Shown: positions 1 to 8,328 of the stretch, one piece after another
Numbering within the stretch: position 1 is the stretch's first letter
How the letters are laid out: every line of letters begins with the position of its first letter
Origin: an uncultured Ruegeria sp.
Lineage (GTDB): Bacteria; Pseudomonadota; Alphaproteobacteria; Rhodobacterales; Rhodobacteraceae
Assembly: GCF_947497005.1 (NCBI RefSeq)
Contig: NZ_CANMFF010000019.1
Location: 24,175 to 88,174 of the forward strand
Length of the DNA: 64,000 nucleotides
Reading direction: 5' to 3'
Notes under the pieces: generated by a model
Told to the model about the DNA's origin: nothing
Database searches by the model: none
Seen by the model: the letters and a program-made list of their open reading frames with translations, nothing else
Made by a program: the position numbers and the translations under genes

Positions 1-494
1 TCGCATTTCCCCTGTAACAGTCTCTGTTCCATCGCAACTTTGGCACCGCGATAGCTTTGCACATCTTCCGGAGTGATCGGGCTGTGTTCGGTGATCGGCC
101 CGTTGGGCCAGCTGTCATAGACCACAGCGGAACTCAGATGCACGATGCGTTTGCAGGACCCGTCTTTGGCGGCTTTGATGAGCGCGTCGAAGGCTGCAAG
201 GTTGTCCGCGCCGGAGGCCCGGAAATCATAAGCCAGATGAAACAGAGCCGCCGCACCGTCCAGCGCCTGCGTCAGGGTCGGGCCGGGATGCAGGGGGCAA
301 ACCAGTGTCTTTGCCCCGGCCTGTTCCAACGCGGCAGCCCCGTGGCGCGTGCGCAGCAAGGCGGTCACGTCACATCCCGACTTCAGCAGCGCAGCGATCA
401 GACGCTGGCCGATAAAGCCGGTTGCGCCGGTCACGATCACGCGCTGGCCTGCAAGGCCGTCGCCGGGGCGGGTGTCCATGTGTTTTTCGGTCAT
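1..494 (-). CDS. NAD-dependent epimerase/dehydratase (SDR), 3' end cut off by window edge
   Basis: Reading the minus strand from ATG at 494 gives about 164 open codons that run off position 1. The N-terminus carries a Rossmann motif (VTGATGFIGQRL, residues 17-28) followed by a HLSSAVVYDS stretch and an S-Y-R-G-A-K segment that fits the SDR catalytic Tyr-x-x-x-Lys. This is the extended-SDR family, which epimerises, dehydrates or reduces nucleotide sugars. An in-frame ATG five codons later (479) is an alternative start. It is divergent from the SDR at 666, with 171 bp between them that may hold both promoters. The substrate cannot be told from the fragment. Confidence 0.8.
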   Translation of the reverse strand, partial: MTEKHMDTRPGDGLAGQRVIVTGATGFIGQRLIAALLKSGCDVTALLRTRHGAAALEQAGAKTLVCPLHPGPTLTQALDGAAALFHLAYDFRASGADNLAAFDALIKAAKDGSCKRIVHLSSAVVYDSWPNGPITEHSPITPEDVQSYRGAKVAMEQRLLQGKC

Positions 495-665
495 CTTCGC
501 AAGTTCAACATTCTTAATGCGTTGTGCAACAATTCAGCCCTTTTTCCAAAACTGTGCAGGCCCGGCCTGTCAGTGCACCATAGTGGTATCTACCATTTGG
601 TGGCCACAGATCCCTATGCTAAGCCTGTGGCATTAGAGTGGATTCTGTTGGTACGAGGGTTTTTC

Positions 666-1637
666 ATGCAAATATTGATCACAGGCGGGGCCGGTTTTAT
701 CGGGTCGCATCTGGCCGAGCGTCTGATTGGCAATGGGCATGAGGTGACGGTGCTGGATGACCTGTCCACCGGATCGCTGCAAAACCTGTCTTCTGTTCAG
801 GATCATTCCGCCTTTCATTTTGTCGAAGGCAGCGTCTTGGATTCCGGGCTGGTCGAACAGCTGGTTGGGGCCGCCGACGCGGTGTTTCATCTGGCTGCCG
901 CCGTCGGGGTAAAGCTGATCATGGATCAGCCCAGCCAGTCGATTGCGACCAATGTTGACGGCACGCAGAACGTGTTGCGCGCGGCTCTGCGTCATAAACC
1001 ACTGGTCTTCATTGCCTCCAGTTCCGAGGTTTACGGGAAGGCATCAAAATTCCCGTTCAATGAAGATGACGATCTGACGATCGGCGCCACAAGCATTCTG
1101 CGCTGGTCCTATGCCTGCGCCAAGACGTTGGATGAGTTCATGGCGCTGGCCTATGCGCGCGAGGTGGATCTGCCGGTGGTCGTGCTGCGCTTTTTCAACA
1201 CGACCGGCCCACGCCAGACTGGGCGTTATGGCATGGTTGTTCCGAACTTCATCGAAGCGGCCCTGGCCGGCCAGCCGATTCAGGTTCATGGCACCGGTGA
1301 GCAATCGCGCTGTTTCAGCCATGTGGCCGATGTGGTAGAGGCGCTTATGCGTCTGCTCGATGTTCCCGAAGCCCGGGGGCAGGTCTTCAATATCGGTGGT
1401 GAGCAGGAAGTGACGATCCGGGGGCTGGCCGAAAAGGTGATTGCCGCAACGGGGTCCGCATCCGAGATCCGCCTGGTGCCCTATGAAGAGGTCTATCCCG
1501 AAGGGTTCGAAGACATGGCCCGCCGTCTGCCGGATGTCTCGAAGCTGCGGCGCTTTACCGGGTTCAGCCCGGCGCGCACGTTGGACGACATCATCGCTGA
1601 CATCATGGCCGAGAAACGCGCCAAAGCTTACGCATGA
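666..1637 (+). CDS. NAD-dependent nucleotide-sugar epimerase/dehydratase (GalE-like extended SDR)
   Basis: 323 aa. The start at 666 is chosen because the protein then begins MQILITGGAGFIG, with the GxxGxxG dinucleotide-binding motif at residues 7-13 and a GAGGG ribosome site 6 bases upstream. The frame is open for about 200 codons further upstream, but that part has no SDR character. SSSEVYG lies near 118-124 and the catalytic Y149-x-x-x-K153 is intact. Family members convert UDP- or GDP-sugars in the cytoplasm. It is the first gene of a three-gene operon with the methyltransferase and GMC oxidoreductase downstream. The sugar is unknown; UDP-glucuronate or UDP-glucose 4-epimerase activity is possible. 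Confidence 0.85.
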   Translation: MQILITGGAGFIGSHLAERLIGNGHEVTVLDDLSTGSLQNLSSVQDHSAFHFVEGSVLDSGLVEQLVGAADAVFHLAAAVGVKLIMDQPSQSIATNVDGTQNVLRAALRHKPLVFIASSSEVYGKASKFPFNEDDDLTIGATSILRWSYACAKTLDEFMALAYAREVDLPVVVLRFFNTTGPRQTGRYGMVVPNFIEAALAGQPIQVHGTGEQSRCFSHVADVVEALMRLLDVPEARGQVFNIGGEQEVTIRGLAEKVIAATGSASEIRLVPYEEVYPEGFEDMARRLPDVSKLRRFTGFSPARTLDDIIADIMAEKRAKAYA

Positions 1638-1650
1638 AGAGCCAAACACG

Positions 1651-2430
1651 ATGACACCGGGACAAAGAGTTGAAAAGCTGGTGCGCGACACCGCGACCGT
1701 GCTGCTGCCGGACCGGCTGCGCAAATGGATCCGTAAGCAACAGCGATTGCACAATCTTCAGTCGGTGCCGGTTGGGTCGGTCGATTTCGGCGGGCTGCGG
1801 CGGTTGTCGCCGATCAGCGCCGTGTTCGGGCAGGATCGCGATCTGCTGACCATCGAACGCCATTACATGGAAGAGTTCCTGCAAAACCACAGTGACGACA
1901 TCCGTGGCCGGGTTCTGGAATTCGGCGATCCGGCCTATACGAAGAAATTTGGCGGCGACCGGGTCACGCAGGCGGATGTGCTGAGCTATGTTGAAGGCAA
2001 TCCGCAAGCGACTATCGTGGCGGATATCACCGATGCGCCGCATATTCCCGACAACAGTTTTGACTGCATCATCATCACGCAGACCCTGCAGATGATCTTT
2101 GAAGTGGGCAAAGCGATCGCAACGCTCGAACGTATTTTGAAACCCGGTGGTGTGGTGCTGTGCACCTCGCACGGGATGACCCGGGTGGCGCGGCGCGAAG
2201 GGGTGGATGACTGGGGCGAATACTGGCATTTCACCAGCCAGTCCAAGCGCCATTTGTTCCGGGCGGTCTTTCCGGCAGAGAATGTCAAGGTGTCGACCGT
2301 TGGCAATGTCTTTACCTGCATCTGCAACCTGCATGGCCTTGGGGCCAGCGAAATTGCGCCCGAAGAACTGTCCACCCATGATCCCAACTATGAAATGCTG
2401 GTTCTGGTCCGGGCAGTAAAGGCGCAGTGA
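1651..2430 (+). CDS. Class I SAM-dependent methyltransferase
   Basis: 259 aa. It starts 13 bases after the SDR stop, with GAAGAG upstream. A SAM-binding motif I (RVLEFGDPAY) lies near residues 87-96. An acidic ADITDAP motif is followed by NSFDCIIITQTLQMI and LKPGGVVLCT, the usual order in methyltransferase-domain proteins. The N-terminal ~60 residues are basic and could dock on a membrane or substrate. Its stop overlaps the GTG start of the next gene (GTGA), so translation is probably coupled. In a glycan locus the likely target is a sugar hydroxyl or carboxyl, but nothing in the sequence fixes it. Confidence 0.8.
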   Translation: MTPGQRVEKLVRDTATVLLPDRLRKWIRKQQRLHNLQSVPVGSVDFGGLRRLSPISAVFGQDRDLLTIERHYMEEFLQNHSDDIRGRVLEFGDPAYTKKFGGDRVTQADVLSYVEGNPQATIVADITDAPHIPDNSFDCIIITQTLQMIFEVGKAIATLERILKPGGVVLCTSHGMTRVARREGVDDWGEYWHFTSQSKRHLFRAVFPAENVKVSTVGNVFTCICNLHGLGASEIAPEELSTHDPNYEMLVLVRAVKAQ

Positions 2431-3968
2431 GCGATCTTGTCATAGGGTCCGGGCCAGCCGGGGTTTCCGTTGCCCGGGCCTTGCTGGCGCGGGGACGAAC
2501 AGTCACGATGCTGGATGCCGGGGCGGAACCAGGGCCCGGGGTCACGGACCGGGTGCAGCAGATGTCCCGAACCCGCGCCGAAGACTGGAACACCGAGGCG
2601 CGTGCGGCCTGGATGGAGCCTCAGTTTCAGGCCCCGGACGGCGAGGTGTGGCGCTATGGATCCGGTTATGCGCTGGCCTCACCTGCGCACACACTGGCGG
2701 AAGGGGCGGATTGGTTTGCCCTGCGCGCCTCGCGGGCGGCGGGCGGGCTGTCCAATGTCTGGGGCGCTGCGGTCTTGCCGTATCGGCAGGCAGATATCGA
2801 TGATTGGCCCATAACGACCGATGATCTTGCCCCACATTACAAAGCGGTGGCGGAGATAATGCCTGTGTCCGGGCAAAAGGACGGGCTGCAGGATCTCTTT
2901 CCCGCCTGCGATATGACAGGCCGAACACCCGTTCCGCCAACCGCGCAGGCCGGGATGCTGCTGGCCCGTTCCAGGCAGAAGGCGAAGGCATTGCAGGGGG
3001 CTGGGATGCATGTCGGTCTGGCGCGGCAGGCGGTTGGATCGGGTTGCCAGACCTGTGGGCTGTGTCTGCACGGGTGCCCGTGGTCGCTGATCTGGTCTGC
3101 AAGACAGGCCCGTGCGGAGTTGCAGGCAGAGCCGGGCTTTACCTACCGTGCGGATCACGTGGTGCGGCAGGTCCGCGAGGAAGGCGACGATGTTGTCGTC
3201 ACTCTGGCAGATGGCAGTGATGTCCGGGCAAGCCGGGTGTTTCTGGCCACCGGGGTGCTTGAAAGCGCGCGCATCCTGTTGGCGTCACCCGGTTTGCGGG
3301 GCAAGGAGCTGATGTTGAAAGACAGCCAACAGGCCTTTCTGCCGATGCTGCATCGCTGGCGGGCGCCCAGACGGCCCGACGTTTTGCCTTATCAGACGCT
3401 GCCGCAGCTTTTTGCGGAACTGGACGATGCGGCGGTGTCGCAGCGGCTGGTTCATGCCCAGATCTATACCTGGAACGAATATTACGCCCGGGATCTGAAA
3501 CAGAACTATGGCCGCCGGATACCCGGCAGCGGGCCGCTGCTTGAGGCCTTGGCCCGACGTCTGATCGTGGCGCAGGTTTTTCTGCATTCCGATCATTCGC
3601 ATGAAATAGCCTTGCGTCTGGCAGGGGATGGGCGGTTGCGTCCCGAACTGAACGAAAATCCCGCAACCGCCGGGACACTGCGCGCAGTGCTTGCGCGCTA
3701 TGGTCAGGCCTTGCGGGGGCTTGGTCTGACCAGCCTGTCTTTTGCAGCGCGGTTCGGGGCGCCGGGGGCCAGTTTCCATGTCGGAGGTGATCTGCCGATG
3801 TCAGATGCCCCGGGCCCAGGTGAAAGCGATGTGTTGGGGCGCCCGCATGGCGCGACGCGCATTCATGTGGTGGATGCCTCTGTCCTGCCAACCATCCCGG
3901 CGACGACAATTACCTTCAGTGTGATGGCGAATGCCCACCGGATCGGAACGCTTGCACCCGAAGCCTGA
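2427..3968 (+). CDS. GMC-type FAD-dependent oxidoreductase with ferredoxin-like Cys cluster
   Basis: 513 aa with a GTG start overlapping the preceding stop by 4 bases. The N-terminal GSGPAG (residues 7-12) binds FAD, and the C-terminus has the GMC-type H-V-V-D-A-S-V-L-P-T-I-P-A-T-T segment. Residues C207, C210, C213 and C217 form C-x2-C-x2-C-x3-C-P, the spacing of a [4Fe-4S] ferredoxin site. Cys-rich motifs are known in some GMC alcohol-oxidase-like proteins. The family oxidises alcohols, including sugar hydroxyls. Its place behind an SDR and a methyltransferase suggests a role in sugar modification. The electron acceptor and substrate are unknown. Confidence 0.82.
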   Translation: MSDLVIGSGPAGVSVARALLARGRTVTMLDAGAEPGPGVTDRVQQMSRTRAEDWNTEARAAWMEPQFQAPDGEVWRYGSGYALASPAHTLAEGADWFALRASRAAGGLSNVWGAAVLPYRQADIDDWPITTDDLAPHYKAVAEIMPVSGQKDGLQDLFPACDMTGRTPVPPTAQAGMLLARSRQKAKALQGAGMHVGLARQAVGSGCQTCGLCLHGCPWSLIWSARQARAELQAEPGFTYRADHVVRQVREEGDDVVVTLADGSDVRASRVFLATGVLESARILLASPGLRGKELMLKDSQQAFLPMLHRWRAPRRPDVLPYQTLPQLFAELDDAAVSQRLVHAQIYTWNEYYARDLKQNYGRRIPGSGPLLEALARRLIVAQVFLHSDHSHEIALRLAGDGRLRPELNENPATAGTLRAVLARYGQALRGLGLTSLSFAARFGAPGASFHVGGDLPMSDAPGPGESDVLGRPHGATRIHVVDASVLPTIPATTITFSVMANAHRIGTLAPEA

Positions 3969-3971
3969 CAC

Positions 3972-4721
3972 TCAGTTGATGGGCAGCACCTTGCTCAACC
4001 CGCTCCGCACGCCGCGCATCAGTTTGCGGGCCGCCAGATAGGGCCCGCCGCGCCCGGCCAGATGTGCCTGCCAGCGGGCGATGTCGGAGAAATAGAACAT
4101 CTCGAGCCGGGGCAGATCGTGGATGTCATCCTTTGGTCCGGCCACGCCCAGCCTTGTTCCGACCGAGGTGTCGTAATGCCGGGCGATCTGTGCGCGTACA
4201 TTCGGATTCGACGCGCCATATGGTGGTGCGAAATGCCGGACAGGCTGACCAAGCCGGGCGGCGATGTCCTGACCGGAACCGGTGACTTCTTCTTCCAGCA
4301 TGAGCGCATCCAATGTGGAAAGATCGGGATGGTTGACACTATGCGCGCCAAAGCTAACCCCTTCACTGGCCAGCGTCTCGACCTTGTCCCAATCCATCAG
4401 GGGGCGGGGCGGGATATTGCCCCCGGCCCAGCTGTCGGTGTCGCCCATCAGGCCCGAAGGCAGATAGACGATCGGGCAAAAGCCGTGATCGCGCAGGATC
4501 GGCCAGGCGGTATCGGCGAAGTCCTGGAATCCGTCATCGAAACTGATGATGACCACGCGGGGGCCGGGCGGGTTGGCCAGCGCGTCCGGTGTCACCACCG
4601 GCAGGCCGGATGCCGCCAGCGCCTGCATCTGTGCGGCAAAGATGTCTGGCGCAATCGAGGTTGGCCCCGGCGCATCCGAAATCGAATGATACATCAGGAT
4701 ATCGGCCTGCCAGGCGGGCAT
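3972..4721 (-). CDS. Polysaccharide deacetylase (NodB-type, CE4)
   Basis: 249 aa. NodB signatures are complete: SFDDG around residues 60-64 (metal and catalytic Asp pair D62-D63), the HSVNH metal-binding pair H127/H131, and a later FAPPYGASNPNV segment resembling motif 3. No signal peptide or membrane anchor is evident, so it may act on lipid-linked or nucleotide-linked substrates in the cytoplasm, or be exported another way. CE4 enzymes remove N- or O-acetyl groups from glycans. It is the last gene of a minus-strand operon, starting 3 bases after the upstream flavoprotein stop. Confidence 0.88.
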   Translation of the reverse strand: MPAWQADILMYHSISDAPGPTSIAPDIFAAQMQALAASGLPVVTPDALANPPGPRVVIISFDDGFQDFADTAWPILRDHGFCPIVYLPSGLMGDTDSWAGGNIPPRPLMDWDKVETLASEGVSFGAHSVNHPDLSTLDALMLEEEVTGSGQDIAARLGQPVRHFAPPYGASNPNVRAQIARHYDTSVGTRLGVAGPKDDIHDLPRLEMFYFSDIARWQAHLAGRGGPYLAARKLMRGVRSGLSKVLPIN

Positions 4722-4724
4722 GGG

Positions 4725-6164
4725 TCAGTCTTCCACCACATGGGTGGCAAAGACCTCGCGATAGCGGTTCCATTTCGCGCGGTCGACATTGCCCTTGTCG
4801 TCGATGCAATCCGCCGCGCCATAGGCCATGGCAAAGGCGTGGTGCGTGTTGTCATGGGCAAACAGGCCCTGCCGACCGAATACGAGCAATCCGTCCAGAT
4901 TTGAGAGCCACTGATCGACGGTATCGAACCGCTCTTCATAGCCCATGTCGTAAACCGGATAGGCATGGCTCAGCCGTCGGGTTTCGCAGCGGCGTACGGG
5001 AACCGTGACCGGCAGGCCCAACTGGCCCAGCCATTTGGTGAATTCCTGCCCCAGTTCCTCGTCGGACATGGACCACCATTTTTCGTCCGGGTCACAGGGC
5101 AGTTCGGCGCACAGCACGGTGACGCCCTCTGGCGTGCCGCTGGCGTTATAGTTCTTGGGCTCCGACATCCGGCTGATCGGGATCGACAGTTCCGGGAAGT
5201 AATGCGCGTCGAACTCGGTGAACTGGTCGGTTTCCAGCACCAGATACAGCAGGATCATGCCGCGGAAGCGGATGGCGCGGGCGGCCTCGACCACCTCTGC
5301 CGGAGGGTCGCCGATCAGGCGCGTCAGCCCGGTCAGCGGGATGGTCGACAGGATCAGATCGCCGGTCAGGTGCCGCTCGCCCTCTTCGTCGCGGATCGTC
5401 AACCCGGTGATGCGATTGCCGTCCCGCTCGATGGCGGTGATTTCGGTGTTGAACAGGAAGCTGGCGCCGTTGGCCTCGGCACTGTTGCGCATCGCGTCCG
5501 AGATCTGCCCGAACCCCTTGCGCGGATAAAAGAACCGCCCGGCGGTTTCACTGCGCAGCCCCGGCAACAGGCGCAGCATCTTCATCAGGATCTTGCCGAC
5601 CGAGCCACTGCCGACGCGGCGCTCGGCCAGTTTCACCGCTAGCTTGTCCGGATCCAGCCCCCACAGCTTGCGCACATACGGGAAATAGAAATTGTCCGAA
5701 ATCGTCGGACCCAGCCCGTCATAAAGCACGGTCGAGAATGTCTCGGGTCCGGTGCTTTTCTTGCGGAAGGGCTTCAGCACCATGTCCCCGATCAGCGACG
5801 CGGCAAAGGGTTTGGGCAGGCGCAGCAGCGCATCGGTCAGTTTCAGCGGGAAGTGAATCCACTTGCCGCCCAGTCGAATGCGCCCATGGCGCGGACGCAG
5901 CAGCAGATCGTCCCCCAGCAGGGCTTTTACATCGGCCAGTACCTCGGGCTCTGCGGCCGGGTGAAACCGGTGCGAGCCATAATCGCAGATCACGCCCTCA
6001 ATCGGGAACGAGGCCGAATTTCCGCCCGCAATAGGCGCGCGTTCGATCACGGTCACTTTCGCCTGCCCGGTCAGGGCATGGGCCGCGGCCAGACCGGCAG
6101 GCCCGGCCCCGAGGATAATGATTTCAGGCTTGTCGCCGCCTGTTGGTCGGGAAACATCCGTCAC
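4725..6164 (-). CDS. UDP-galactopyranose-mutase-like FAD-dependent oxidoreductase
   Basis: 479 aa from the GTG at 6164, which overlaps the TGA of the upstream gene (GTGA). The open frame continues to 6704, but that extension lies inside the neighbouring membrane-protein gene. The FAD-binding ILGAGPAGLAAAHAL starts near residue 17 and is followed by E-R-A-P-I-A-G-G-N and G-S-H-R-F-H. The family includes UDP-galactopyranose mutases and related flavoproteins of glycan loci. A second member lies at 24199-25698. Galactofuranose formation is a reasonable guess only; the active-site residues cannot be assigned from motifs alone. Confidence 0.8.
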   Translation of the reverse strand: MTDVSRPTGGDKPEIIILGAGPAGLAAAHALTGQAKVTVIERAPIAGGNSASFPIEGVICDYGSHRFHPAAEPEVLADVKALLGDDLLLRPRHGRIRLGGKWIHFPLKLTDALLRLPKPFAASLIGDMVLKPFRKKSTGPETFSTVLYDGLGPTISDNFYFPYVRKLWGLDPDKLAVKLAERRVGSGSVGKILMKMLRLLPGLRSETAGRFFYPRKGFGQISDAMRNSAEANGASFLFNTEITAIERDGNRITGLTIRDEEGERHLTGDLILSTIPLTGLTRLIGDPPAEVVEAARAIRFRGMILLYLVLETDQFTEFDAHYFPELSIPISRMSEPKNYNASGTPEGVTVLCAELPCDPDEKWWSMSDEELGQEFTKWLGQLGLPVTVPVRRCETRRLSHAYPVYDMGYEERFDTVDQWLSNLDGLLVFGRQGLFAHDNTHHAFAMAYGAADCIDDKGNVDRAKWNRYREVFATHVVED

Positions 6165-7132
6165 TTGCACTCTTCCTTTTGGGAATTTGTCGGGGCGCTG
6201 AACCGCATCCCGGACATGGTCAGAACCAGCGCGCCAAACCCGCCCGCTGTAAACAACACAACCTGCCAGACCAGCCCGGCGGCCACGACCGCGGGCGCGC
6301 TGGCGCCGAAGGGGACCAGAAAACTGGCCAATGTGGCTTCGCGCAAGCCAAGCCCGTTCAGCGATACCGGCAGCACGGCGATGATCTTGGCCAGTGGCCA
6401 GGCGAAAATCCATGGCCCGGCGGCCACATCGACACCCGCCGAGATGGCCAGCCACCAGGCCAGCAGAACCAGCAACAGCTGGATCAGCACCGATGCGATG
6501 AAAGCGATCGCCAGTGTGCCGGGTTTGCGGCCCATCCCGGCCAGCGCATCGGCCAGACGATGAGCAAAGCCTTTGCCGGGCAGCGACGGGAGATAGCGCC
6601 AGGGCAGGGGCAGCAGGCGCGGTAATGCAACCATACCCGCCAGTGCGGTCAGCAGGATCAGCGCCACTGGCCAGATCATATGCCCGCCCGCAGCGCTTTC
6701 CCATGTCAGCACCAGACCCAAACAGGACAAGGTTAACAGCGCCACCATGTCAATCAGCCGGTCCACAGTCGCGCCCGCAACAACCTGCGCGCCGTCTTTC
6801 ATTGCGGCTTGCGCCAGACCGGCCCGCACCGTATCGCCGCCGATTGCGCCGGGCAGGCACAGGTTGGCCGCCAGCCCGGCAAAATGGGCCCGGATGGCCA
6901 GCGGGGCGGCAAACCCGCGTCCCAGCAGCAGCCACCATTTCAATGCAGCGGCGACATGGGCCAGCAGGAACAGGACGAGCACGCAGGCAAAAACCCAGAT
7001 TGGGATCGCCTTTAGCGCGGCCACGATGGCCTCGGCGGGCAGAATCCAGAACAGGACCGCCAGTACCAGAACTGATCCGGCCACCCGGATCAGCCAGCGC
7101 CGTTGGCTTGGATCGGAAAGCATACCGCTCAC
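6161..7132 (-). CDS. Flippase-like integral membrane protein (LPG-synthase TM/UPF0104 family)
   Basis: 323 aa, hydrophobic throughout, with roughly 7-8 predicted helices. The hallmark NLCLPGAIGGDTVR motif lies near residues 90-103, matching the N-x-x-x-P-x-x-x-G-G-D pattern of the lysylphosphatidylglycerol-synthase transmembrane/UPF0104 family. Members of this family often sit beside dolichol-phosphate-mannose-type GT2 genes, as here (GT2 at 7134), and are thought to move or modify polyprenyl-phosphate-linked sugars; that role is inferred. It starts with GTG one base after the GT2 stop and overlaps the next flavoprotein gene by 4 bases. Confidence 0.82.
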   Translation of the reverse strand: MSGMLSDPSQRRWLIRVAGSVLVLAVLFWILPAEAIVAALKAIPIWVFACVLVLFLLAHVAAALKWWLLLGRGFAAPLAIRAHFAGLAANLCLPGAIGGDTVRAGLAQAAMKDGAQVVAGATVDRLIDMVALLTLSCLGLVLTWESAAGGHMIWPVALILLTALAGMVALPRLLPLPWRYLPSLPGKGFAHRLADALAGMGRKPGTLAIAFIASVLIQLLLVLLAWWLAISAGVDVAAGPWIFAWPLAKIIAVLPVSLNGLGLREATLASFLVPFGASAPAVVAAGLVWQVVLFTAGGFGALVLTMSGMRFSAPTNSQKEECK

Positions 7133-7133
7133 C

Positions 7134-8060
7134 TCACGGTCTGAGATGCAGCCGCGAGATCATGTCGGCGATCAGCCCCAGCGACCAGATCATGATCGCC
7201 GCCAGGAACGAGAACACCGCCGTTTCGCTGAGATTCCAGTAGAACATGTCGATAATGAACTTCACCGTGCCCAGCGTGAAGAACGCCAGACCCAGCGGGA
7301 TGAACACCCGCAGCGGATTAAACAGCGTGCTGATGCGCAGGATCAGGATGATGAAGTTCAGAAAATCAATCGGCCGGATCTTCGATTTGCCCACCCGCTT
7401 GCCGTATTCAATCGGCGTATAGATCATCCGCTTGCCGTTCGAGGTCATGCACAGCGTGATCGTGGTGGTGAACGAGAAGTTCTGCGGCAGCAGCGGCAGG
7501 AACGGGATCAGCTCGGATTTGCGGAACACCCGCAGGCCCGAGTTCAGATCGTTGATCTTGCGCTCGGCCAGGAACGAGGCAAAGGCGAACAGGAATTTCT
7601 TGGCCGGTCTGCGCAGCAGCGGCACGTTTTTCATCGCCGCGCCCCGGTCGCCCACGACCATGTCCTGATCGCGGCACATGGCCAGCATTCCGGGCAGATA
7701 GCGCGCGGGGTAGGTGCTGTCGGCATCCAGAATGGCCACATATTCATGCTGCGCCATCCGAACACCGCGCTTGAGGCTGGCCCCATAGCCGGAATTGACA
7801 TCGTTGAAAGTGACGGTTGCCCCGCTGGCCTCGGCCTCGGCGCGGGTGTTGTCCTGACTGGCATCGTCCACCACGATGATCTCGTAGGGAATGCCCAGCG
7901 GTTCGAGATGGGTGCGAACATCCTCGACCGTGTGGCGCACGGCGTTTTCCTCGTTATAGGCGGGGATAACCACGCTCAGGCTCATGCCGGCGGTTTCCGA
8001 TGCGATCAGCTCTTCGGGTGTGGTGCTGTTCGTCTCCATCGGCTCTGCGACTTTGTTCAT
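7134..8060 (-). CDS. Family 2 glycosyltransferase, polyprenyl-phosphate sugar synthase type
   Basis: 308 aa. The GT-A domain starts with LSVVIPAYNEEN near residue 28, followed by EIIVVDDASQDN and the metal-binding ILDADSTYP. The last ~85 residues contain two or three transmembrane segments, the arrangement of dolichol/undecaprenyl-phosphate glycosyltransferases. It probably transfers a hexose from a nucleotide sugar to undecaprenyl phosphate at the inner membrane face. It is the promoter-proximal gene of the four-gene minus operon ending at 3972. A shorter start at 8036 is possible. Confidence 0.87.
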   Translation of the reverse strand: MNKVAEPMETNSTTPEELIASETAGMSLSVVIPAYNEENAVRHTVEDVRTHLEPLGIPYEIIVVDDASQDNTRAEAEASGATVTFNDVNSGYGASLKRGVRMAQHEYVAILDADSTYPARYLPGMLAMCRDQDMVVGDRGAAMKNVPLLRRPAKKFLFAFASFLAERKINDLNSGLRVFRKSELIPFLPLLPQNFSFTTTITLCMTSNGKRMIYTPIEYGKRVGKSKIRPIDFLNFIILILRISTLFNPLRVFIPLGLAFFTLGTVKFIIDMFYWNLSETAVFSFLAAIMIWSLGLIADMISRLHLRP

Positions 8061-8246
8061 GAAAATGAAAACCTTTTATTCACTTAATAGTCCCTGCCCT
8101 AGACCCTGCTGCATGGTTTGCATGGTGCATAGAGCGCGACGGGCTTAATTCCCTGTATTGCGTATAGTATTCGAACACGTACAGACTGAACATAGACAAT
8201 AAATTTGACCAAATTCGACCGTTAAGGCGTCAAGTTTGTAATTACG

Positions 8247-8252
8247 TATACT
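8247..8252 (+). promoter_or_regulatory. Possible -10 element of the Wzx1 promoter
   Basis: TATACT lies about 80 bases before the GTG at 8329, in the divergent gap between 8060 and 8329. The best upstream partner is a weak TTAAGG at 8222-8227 with a long 19-base spacer. This is only a sequence resemblance. Confidence 0.22.
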
Positions 8253-8328
8253 GTGCGCAACAGGTGTGAGTGATTGAGCCATGTGTCCATCGGCACTTGG
8301 CGGGGTTCGGGCAACAGGAAGGAAACGG

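Noticed and set aside
57-665. Upstream extension of the SDR at 666
   Set aside because: It is antisense to the cut-off SDR gene at 1-494, and the Rossmann motif begins exactly at 666.
6165-6704. Upstream extension of the UGM-like flavoprotein frame
   Set aside because: It lies entirely inside the UPF0104-like gene, lacks FAD-family character, and a GTG overlapping the upstream stop gives the expected N-terminus.
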